The translations under genes and the position numbers were made by a program. DNA of 64,000 nt from Phlebotomus papatasi (taxonomy: Eukaryota > Arthropoda > Insecta > Diptera > Psychodidae), in assembly GCF_024763615.1 (NCBI RefSeq), contig NC_077223.1, forward strand, positions 70,804,627-70,868,626, written 5' to 3'. This document shows, piece after piece, positions 59,201 through 64,000 of the stretch. Positions within the stretch are counted from its first letter, which is position 1; each line of letters opens with the position of its first letter. The notes beneath the pieces are model-generated. The model saw nothing but the letters and a program-made list of their open reading frames with translations, did no database searches and was not told the DNA's origin.

Positions 59201-61378
59201 AGGAGCAAATCAGGAACGAATGACAGAAGAGAATAAAAAAGGATTAGTTTTGAGATAAAGTCACTTTAGAAAGTCTAGTGTACTTACAGTTTGGATTTTA
59301 GGGTAACGTTTGGTATTTATGGACAAGGTGCTTTTCGGGACATAATATTGGTATATCTGAACACATCAAAAATCCTCTAAATATTTGTTTTCTTATTATT
59401 TTTAAGTTTTATATGAAATTTTAAGCTCTTTACGTATCAGACATACATAAAACTTCTGACTTTTTTTAAATTCAAAGTGTGAAATACGCGTGAATTGTGA
59501 GTATCACATTCCACTTTTTACAGTAGACTCTCTCTCAATCGTGAATATGGGGCAAAATGTCATCCGATTTAGCGATAGAATTTAGCGTTAAAGCCTTTGT
59601 AAATTCCACAAAAAGCGCTCAATTATAAAGAATTACGATAAAATAGGAAGAACTACAGCGAATTTGAGGAAATTTGCTTCATAATTGAGCGTGAAAACTG
59701 TCAACAAAATTTGACGCCCGATTGAAAAAGAGCCGATTGAGTGAGAGTCTACTGTACAAAACCTTCAGTGTTGAGTTTTTTTCGATTTAAGTCACTTTAA
59801 AAGTGAAATTTAAACAAAATTTTTATGAAAGAGTGAAGTTTACACATTTTACTTAAAGGTTAATAGTCAGGCTCAGTGACATTTATTTGCTTAATAGCGA
59901 TTTTTGTCTGTCCCGAAATACTTACCCAATTGTCCCGAAATACACCATTTTTACTTCTTTACATTTTTTGCTATTTTGACTAGATAATTATGCATTTTTC
60001 AACATTTTTCGGTAAGAATTTTATTCTGGATAGAATAAGGAACATAAATATTTGTATCAACAAAGAAAAAAATAATTTGAGAAGTCATTAGGCTGTTTGA
60101 ATTTTGAAAGTACTAAAAAGTATACCGAAATACCACACGTTACCCTATATGAGTCAGAAAACTGAAGAAACGCGAAAAACAATATTGCGTAAAATGGTAA
60201 TAAACTATAAAAATTGTTTGAAATAAATTAGCCAAATAATGTGCTAGCATTTTTCCATACAATTTTTCTTCAAAATTGTTTTTTTTTTCCTTCAAAAAAA
60301 ATTGAAACATTTATTGATAAAGATGTAGGGGCCTTTAAAACTTTTTCCAATCTGGGTGACTCTTTTTAACATTCCTCCTTAGTCTGAAGTTCAACATTTT
60401 ACTGCTCGAATTTTAGAGAAAGAGTAGTATTCAATTCGTTTTTTTTCGAAATTGTCACCGATCTAGAGCTCCAACGGTAAGAGATATCAATTAGTAGTCT
60501 GCGATGACCCTTCATAAAAAATATTATCTACAGATGTTTTTCTTTCTTTTACCTCACCTCCTCTTTCTCCTCCAAAATCATGTTTTCTTGGTTTATTTTG
60601 AAAATGAATCCTACGATTTCTTTTATTTTCGGATATATTTTGAAGGTTGCGCGTTGAAGGTCAAGAACGTTTCGTCGGTACATACTCATGACCGAAAAAA
60701 TTTTCGACATCAAATTTTCGAAGGTTAAATGTTTAAGTACTCCAAAATCATTTCAGGATAAATTTATGAACCAGTTTAAACCGATAGTCAACAACCACAT
60801 GAGCTCTATTACATGAGTCATTCCGCAAAGGTAGGACGCTTTGCCGGCTCTTTTTATTTTACTGTTGCAAAACTCATAAGGGCGTGGCGTACGTTTTAAA
60901 GGGCAGGACACTCCAACGTCTTCCACAATGTGAAACCATGGGAATGAGTTACTCTTTAGGAATATTTCACAGAATTTCGCTATTAAGTAATAATCTACAA
61001 AAAATACTCAAGGAAATTCCTCATAAAATCAAAATAACTTCTGAAGAGGGCGTGTCCTAAAATGATTCATAGGTGGAGCTTATTCAGTACAACTTCGAAC
61101 CATTCTAAAGATACATCAAATTTACGTTGATAAAAAGTAAATTATAAACTTCATCAGGGCTCAGTGATGGCGTGCGAATTTCTTCTGTTGAATGGTGCTG
61201 ACATTAATGCCAAAGATCGCAACGGATATACGCCTCTGCATCTGGCCACAGAGAATGGCAGCACAGCTCAGGCGTATCTGTTGCTCAAGAATAGGGCCAA
61301 ATATGATATTGTGACGGCAGAGGGGAAGCAAGCCATCGACATTGCCGTAGATAGTGCCAATGCTGACATCGTCACTCT
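47214..61378 (+). CDS. CenB1A: ACAP-type ArfGAP with BAR, PH and ankyrin domains (3' end outside window)
   Basis: A GTPase-activating protein for Arf small GTPases (Arf6-directed in vertebrate ACAP1/2), acting at endosomal and plasma membranes in trafficking and actin control. Exons: 47214-47266, 47331-47621, 47688-47958, 54287-54340, 54419-54697, 57258-58319, 61158-61378; all GT-AG with consistent phases, 743 codons plus two bases so far. Domains in order: BAR (about 1-230), PH (about 251-345; EGYLFKRTSKGFKTWNRRW), ArfGAP zinc finger (about 380-500; C389, C392, C409, C412 and arginine finger R417 in CSGIHRSLG), an acidic linker, ankyrin repeats (about 623 onward). The final exon(s), normally starting LRLARMNEEM-like, lie beyond 64000. 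The long third and sixth introns are full of mobile elements. Confidence 0.97.
47331..47621 (+). CDS. CenB1A: CenB1A exon 2 (BAR domain)
   Basis: Joined across a 64-bp intron. Encodes SVLDDEENDIEHLEQKIERV, KMCTTAVDSGKEYVKNNSAF and MNKFHTILLDQASRTVLKNL, long amphipathic helices of the BAR dimer. Ends AAA AG|GTACGA. Confidence 0.95.
47688..47958 (+). CDS. CenB1A: CenB1A exon 3 (BAR domain)
   Basis: Starts T GAG ATC after CTTCCAG. Encodes EIKEVKDYKNLFLKVSENLD, KNAQVNKNKP and CFQHTALDYVNILTMLQAKK, ending STYYHQ|GTGAGT. The preceding 66-bp intron has no stop and keeps the frame, so it could be read through or retained. Confidence 0.94.
47959..48569. other. CenB1A intron 3, first part
   Basis: No exon or defined repeat recognised before the transposon remnant at about 48570. 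Confidence 0.4.
48570..49283. mobile_element. Degenerate relative of the pogo-like TIR element at 14463
   Basis: TCGGCCAGCTTGCAATTTCG at the left and TGCCGAAATTTGGTACAG at the right match the ends of 14463-15502; GGTGGCCGAAATATTACCCA inside also matches. Interrupted by another element at 48649-49027. Confidence 0.6.
48649..49027. mobile_element. Nested TIR element TAAGGGAAGAGCACC
   Basis: TAAGGGAAGAGCACCAGCG at the left, CCGTGGTGCCCTTCCCTTA at the right, bordered by TA. About 380 bp with GATCGGCAG / TTCCGATC inner repeats. Inserted in the pogo-like relative. Confidence 0.7.
49284..49790. other. CenB1A intron 3, nothing recognised
   Basis: AT-rich sequence without clear features. Confidence 0.4.
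49848..50425. repeat. Tandem pair of 200-bp paralogous sequences
   Basis: The segments 49850-50035 and 50143-50330 are about 85 percent alike by eye and keep one plus-strand frame open: LARAKR/LARARR, TSLRC, DEMSARTLSKTYPK and SINGLVLEIF, with one in-frame codon indel. Neither copy fits the phase needed for a CenB1A exon. Probably a degenerate interspersed repeat duplicated in tandem; a small unknown coding unit cannot be excluded. Confidence 0.6.
50560..51292. other. CenB1A intron 3, nothing recognised
   Basis: No coding or repeat boundaries I can support. Confidence 0.4.
51293..53015. mobile_element. 870-bp TIR element AGGGTAAATGTCCTAATTC, copy 3, inverted and interrupted
   Basis: Reverse-complement relative of 32402-33267: it starts TAGGGTAAATTAAGCTAATTC and ends GAATTAGGACATTTACCCTA, with TA borders. 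After removal of the insertion at 51376-52250 the two parts fit the other copies (…AGTACTAAATTAT | ATATTTTCTATACCACA…). Confidence 0.8.
51376..52250. mobile_element. Stowaway/plant-MLE-like foldback element
   Basis: The left end CTCCCTCCGTCCCAAAAAAA (51378) and the right end, its exact inverse over 33 bp (to 52248), are flanked by TA on each side. CTCCCTCCGTYCC is the established terminus of plant Stowaway MITEs and plant mariner-like elements. The arms continue inverted inward (AGGTCCACCTACC / GTAGGTGGACCT; GGTTGGAGATA on both sides of the centre), so the 871 bp is close to one long hairpin. The centre is GC-rich with G and C runs. No transposase is encoded. Confidence 0.88.
53016..54286. 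other. CenB1A intron 3, last part
   Basis: AT-rich sequence ending in the polypyrimidine tract and acceptor of exon 4; no other feature recognised. Confidence 0.45.
54287..54340 (+). CDS. CenB1A: CenB1A exon 4 (end of BAR domain)
   Basis: 18 codons, phase 0 both sides: GSDLCEDFDPYFKVLADD, matching 'GxDLFxELxPYxKxL' of ACAPs. Acceptor TTGGCTTTAG, donor GAT|GTGAGT. Confidence 0.93.
54419..54697 (+). CDS. CenB1A: CenB1A exon 5 (linker and PH domain)
   Basis: 93 codons, phase 0 both sides. It begins ICTMRSDCATLEKTMQNRHA and encodes most of the PH domain: GHTEGYLFKRTSKGFKTWNR, WFYISGNQLLYRKRNGEESP, CDRRFCFE. The start at 54419 (acceptor CCGATAG) is chosen because the earlier AG at 54402 gives a wrong frame. 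Confidence 0.93.
54698..55062. other. CenB1A intron 5, nothing recognised
   Basis: AT-rich intron. Confidence 0.4.
55063..55243. mobile_element. Foldback element with hammerhead-like core
   Basis: ACAGTAAAACAAAATGACCT plus TTGGCTCCTT at the left is matched inverted at the right (AAGGAGCCAAAGGTCATTA, GTGTTTTACTGT). Between them, 55137-55173 reads CTTGAGGAAGG…CCTTCCGAAATGTC, close to the hammerhead ribozyme core CUGANGA–stem II–GAAA. Confidence 0.55.
55309..55580. mobile_element. Truncated TAGGGGAGACCGG TIR element
   Basis: TAGAGGAGACCGGGGCAGAA and AGCAAATGAAACTTTTC match the left end of 13527-14460. The right end is missing; the next element follows directly. Confidence 0.6.
55586..55823. 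mobile_element. TIR element TACAGTAGACTCTC, copy 2
   Basis: TACAGTAGACTCTCTCTCAA at the left, GAGCGAGAGACTACTGTA at the right; 238 bp, closest to the copy at 59519. Confidence 0.8.
56398..56741. mobile_element. TIR element TACAGTAGACTCTC, copy 3
   Basis: TACAGTAGACTCTCGCAAAT at the left, TGAGAGAGTCTACTGTA at the right; 344 bp, closest to 34708-35020 in inverted orientation. Confidence 0.85.
56742..57257. other. CenB1A intron 5, last part
   Basis: AT-rich; ends in acceptor TTCTACAG of exon 6. Confidence 0.4.
57258..58319 (+). CDS. CenB1A: CenB1A exon 6 (end of PH, ArfGAP, linker, first ankyrin)
   Basis: 354 codons, phase 0 both sides. It starts VISPTKSHMLQADSADSLKA (last PH strand and helix). 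The ArfGAP domain follows: NSACCDCGHPQPKWASINLG, LCIACSGIHRSLGVHYSKVR, LTLDAWEPEIIKVM. The zinc spacing is C-x2-C-x16-C-x2-C and the arginine finger is present, so the GAP should be active. After AYIxAKYVERxF-like AWIKAKYVERRFVASL comes a basic then strongly acidic linker (HSEQDEEEEDCNEDKDDGDE), then LLYKAALVHNLPVMSQALAL, the first ankyrin repeat. Confidence 0.97.
58320..59298. other. CenB1A intron 6, first part
   Basis: AT-rich; a phrase near 58525 (AAAATCACAAGTCGATATCA) resembles the repeat family at 20560-22320. No coding feature. Confidence 0.4.
59299..60147. mobile_element. TIR element TAGGGTAACGTTTGG, carrying a nested MITE
   Basis: TAGGGTAACGTTTGGTATTT at the left, AATACCACACGTTACCCTA at the right, TA borders, 849 bp. 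The TACAGTAGACTCTC element at 59519-59755 is inside it. No transposase read. Confidence 0.75.
59519..59755. mobile_element. TIR element TACAGTAGACTCTC, copy 4 (nested)
   Basis: TACAGTAGACTCTCTCTCAA at the left, GAGTGAGAGTCTACTGTA at the right. Nested in 59299-60147. Confidence 0.85.
60148..61157. other. CenB1A intron 6, last part
   Basis: Contains an old repeat relative at about 60575-60700 (see 4740-5440). The ORF at 60504-60728 is not supported as a gene. Confidence 0.4.
61158..61378 (+). CDS. CenB1A: CenB1A exon 7 (ankyrin repeats)
   Basis: 221 bp, phase 0 in, phase 2 out (ACT CT|GTGAGT). It encodes GSVMACEFLLLNGADINAKD, NGYTPLHLATENGSTAQAYL and AIDIAVDSANADIVTL: two ankyrin repeats ('G-x-TPLHxA') and the start of a third. 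The gene continues beyond the window. Confidence 0.96.
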
Positions 61379-62387
61379 GTGAGTAACCAATTTTTTTTCT
61401 TATTTTATTGCCAAAAAAAAAAATTTATTTTTTCTCTCTTGCTAAAGTGCTTTGACTAAAAGAGCAAAATCGACAAGTATCACAATTTCCATTTGAGATA
61501 AATTGAAGAGAATTATCTTTTGGCTGAGAACACTCAATTGTCTCTCTCCCCCTATACTTGACTCAATGAGGCATCTCGCGAGGCTATTAATTAACGCGTT
61601 TGTTTAGATGAACATCTCTAATTTCCCATTAGCTTTTCGCTGTTGAATGTCTTACACAGTGAACGAGGAATTTCTTGAGGCCGATCAATGGAGATGTAAT
61701 TGAGATTGTTTGGGGCAGATAAACTCTCAGTTTTTTTTATTTAATCTTGTGATTTGTTACTGGTTTAAATGAGAAGATTTATCGTCAATTGATGTAGATT
61801 AAATGGAATGTCATGATGTGTATACATTTTGAGCTATTCAGCAGAATATAATCCAATTGGACTACATAAAGAATGTAAATAATAAGAATATTCATAAATC
61901 ATAAGCATTAAAATCATGATAATCTTGTTGTTTATGTTAAAATATCTTCGAAGTCTTACATAAGAGTATCTTTTCTGAGTCAATTCCCTAGATTCTGAAA
62001 ATTAAATCGTTGTAATATTAGAGTTAATTTTGGTGTTATAATCAAAATTTTCTCATTTTGAGTATGGCTAATGACTCTATTACTAACTTTTTTCTCTATT
62101 TGTTTATTACCTTTAATTTTTCCCTTATTTTTCTTCGTTAAACATTTTTCCTACGATATTTCGGTAAAAATTAATGCAAAACTTTAGAAAATGGAACTTA
62201 ATTTATTAATTATAGTTAAAAATGAAATTATTACAAGATATTAACCTAAATTTGGTCAAAAATAAATACCCTAGCGCTCAATTTATTGAGTGGAGTTATA
62301 CTTATTTCCACCCTAAAAAAACAAAATTCTATTATATTTCTAAAAATACTTAGAATAAAAAATCAAAATGTCGATTTTTTATGTTGG
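61379..62387. other. CenB1A intron 7, first part
   Basis: AT-rich. No further exon was found. Confidence 0.4.
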
Positions 62388-63299
62388 TAGGGTGGAATAA
62401 CCGGCTATCGCCATGTTTAGGAAAAAATTAAATTCATTTAATCATAACTTTTGAATCCTTGTTACAAGATAAGTCAAATTTGACACAAAGTTTTAGATGT
62501 ATTGGCTCTAGATACGTGAAAACTATAATCCTAGAACATAACGCTGGACTACTTAAAAAACTGATTTTTATTAATAATGCAAAAATAACCATTTCGTCGC
62601 CACTTTTTACCACTTTTGTAAAATTTGTAACCACTTCTCGCCACCCACTTGAAAAGAACCACACTCGGTTATTTTAGGCAATGCTATGAAAAGAATACAT
62701 TCACCATTTCTCTTTCCTTGTGATCACTTTATTATTACTCTCTTTAAATGATTTTTCTTCACTTTTATTTGAGAAATCAAATTATGGGGCTTTTGCAGAA
62801 AGTAAACAATGCAGATTTGACAACTGAGAATGTACGAAGTGAAGTTAGCGTCGCCTATTGAAAAGATATGGCGACAGGTGGTAAAATCAATTCCAGAATA
62901 TTACCACTTCTCGCCATGCCTCATTTTTATACAAAAATAATATAAAATGAAATATTAATTGACTAAATACAAATTTTATGTATTCCACAAGTGCAATTAA
63001 ATATTCAATAGACAAATTATTTACCCAAATAGGTATTTTTGGCCTGATGAAAATTTGACGACACTTAGTACATTTGGTAAGAGATGTTGGATTCGATGCA
63101 CTTGCTTAAAATATTGCTCTAAAAAGTGATCAAAATCGTGAATCCAAAACGAATAATTATTATTTTTCGATTCTATGCGTAGAAGCAGAAACAATACAAA
63201 AAAATTGCGACTCATTTATTTCATAAATTGCGAAAAATAGCGATTTCAATGTAAGTGGCGAGAAGTGGGGCACTGGCGAGAACTGGCGATTCCACCCTA
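62388..63299. mobile_element. TIR element TAGGGTGGAAT with GGCGAGAAGTGG words
   Basis: TAGGGTGGAATAACCGGC at the left, ACTGGCGATTCCACCCTA at the right, TA borders, 912 bp. The word CCACTTCTCGCCA or its inverse occurs at about 62632, 62904 and 63256. No transposase. Confidence 0.65.
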
Positions 63300-63539
63300 T
63301 GAAAGGACATTATGGTCTACCTACGTATAAGTTTTTTCGACATTTCTTTTTTTGTTGAGTTTCTTTAAGGATTAATCGGTGGAATTATACTTATTTCCAC
63401 CACTGTATTTTTGGAACTTGAAAGTGTTACTTTGTGTATAACATAAGTTAAAATGATAAAAAAATGTAAAAAAATAGAGTATGGGTGTTTTCCAATTTTT
63501 TTTTTAACCCACGTAACCCCTTAAGTACGTGCACCGATT

Positions 63540-63660
63540 AGGGCCTTGACAGACCTGAGGATTACCCGAGAGACGACTTAGCGTAATTATATTCGAAATA
63601 GTGGTTGGACTTCATTTCCATAATTTTCCACTAAGTCGTAAGTGTGTCTAGGGCATTACT
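63540..63660. mobile_element. MITE GGGCCTTGACAGACC, copy 2
   Basis: TAGGGCCTTGACAGACCTG at the left and AAGTGTGTCTAGGGCATTA at the right (imperfect inverted ends). Same family as 45268-45402. Confidence 0.6.
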
Positions 63661-63745
63661 TTATCCTTATATTACAAAGGAATCATTACAGGATTTGAAT
63701 CCGCGGGGAGTGCGAGTGAATTTCTCTTAAGCCACTAAAAAGCTG
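63660..63745 (-). repeat. Possible tRNA-derived SINE fragment
   Basis: The minus strand reads AGTGGCTTAAGAGAAATTCA (box A-like), ACTCGCACTCCCCGCGG, then GGATTCAAATCCTG (box B), in tRNA order and spacing. The D-arm and acceptor do not fold well, so this is a remnant at most. Confidence 0.35.
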
Positions 63746-64000
63746 ACGGGTACGAGCTTTTTGACAGCTTGAAATTTTAATTCACAAACCCTTTTTTGAT
63801 TTGCCCCCTTAATTTTCAAACCCTTCAGTTCGTACAACGTACCATTTTAGTAATTACACATTATCTTCTAAGACACTTTTCCGCATTTTGAACAGTAATG
63901 CGAATTAATTCTCATAGCCAGGAACTCAAGTGGAACTTTTAGATTGTGATGTGGAACATTGAGTTTTTCAAATTCACTTTAATCTTTAGGGGCCTAAATA

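Noticed and set aside
1..64000. CRISPR arrays, bacterial operons, rRNA or organellar sequence
   Set aside because: No regularly spaced identical repeats, no bacterial-type gene packing and no rRNA motifs were seen; the tandem repeats are degenerate minisatellites without spacers.
61379..64000. Remaining CenB1A exon(s) within the window
   Set aside because: I looked for the expected LRLARMNEE-like continuation in phase 2 after an AG and did not find it; the gene most likely continues past 64000.

Overview
The window is a piece of an insect nuclear genome, most likely a lower dipteran; a phlebotomine sand fly is possible, but that is inference. The sequence is AT-rich, the genes are broken by GT-AG introns of 64 bp to over 6 kb, and both recognisable proteins are insect-like. 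I see no bacterial or organellar genes and no CRISPR array.

Two protein-coding genes occupy the window. On the minus strand, from about 35.8 kb down to 3.26 kb, lies a complete 2-oxoglutarate dehydrogenase E1 gene (OGDH; Drosophila Nc73EF/Ogdh). I could place every coding exon with matching splice phases. It has two mutually exclusive exons (26682-26805 or 25240-25342) and apparently two alternative last coding exons: the usual conserved C-terminus at 3259-3358, and an in-phase 84-codon Ser-rich then basic tail at 9477-9732. The predicted proteins are 1012, 1019, 1064 and 1071 residues. On the plus strand, starting at 47214, is an ArfGAP with BAR, PH and ankyrin domains (ACAP family; Drosophila CenB1A). 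Seven exons are visible up to 61378, and the gene runs off the right edge. The two genes are divergent, about 11 kb apart by coding sequence, with Inr-like sequences upstream of each.

Almost everything else is intron or intergenic DNA packed with mobile-element debris. This includes a non-LTR reverse-transcriptase fragment (1-295); a decayed mariner inserted at the TA of a palindromic MITE (352-1853); two more copies of that MITE (4189-4725); three blocks of a 'GGGATTTTGG' minisatellite inside OGDH introns; two long foldback elements (8781-9345, 30013-30509); a Harbinger remnant with related short MITEs; a pogo/psq-type HTH fragment in a TIR element; tRNA-derived SINE-like sequences; and several TA-flanked TIR families, many nested in one another.

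The most unusual item is an 871-bp foldback element at 51378-52248. Its ends are the plant Stowaway/mariner-like terminus CTCCCTCCGTCCC with TA target duplication, and it is inserted inside an insect repeat in an intron of the ACAP gene. Other items of interest are the two levels of alternative splicing in OGDH, a 127-bp hAT-type MITE with an exact 8-bp target duplication, a hairpin conserved with compensating base changes, a degenerate hammerhead-like motif, and a perfect 33-bp palindrome near a nearly exact 177-bp tandem duplication between the two genes.
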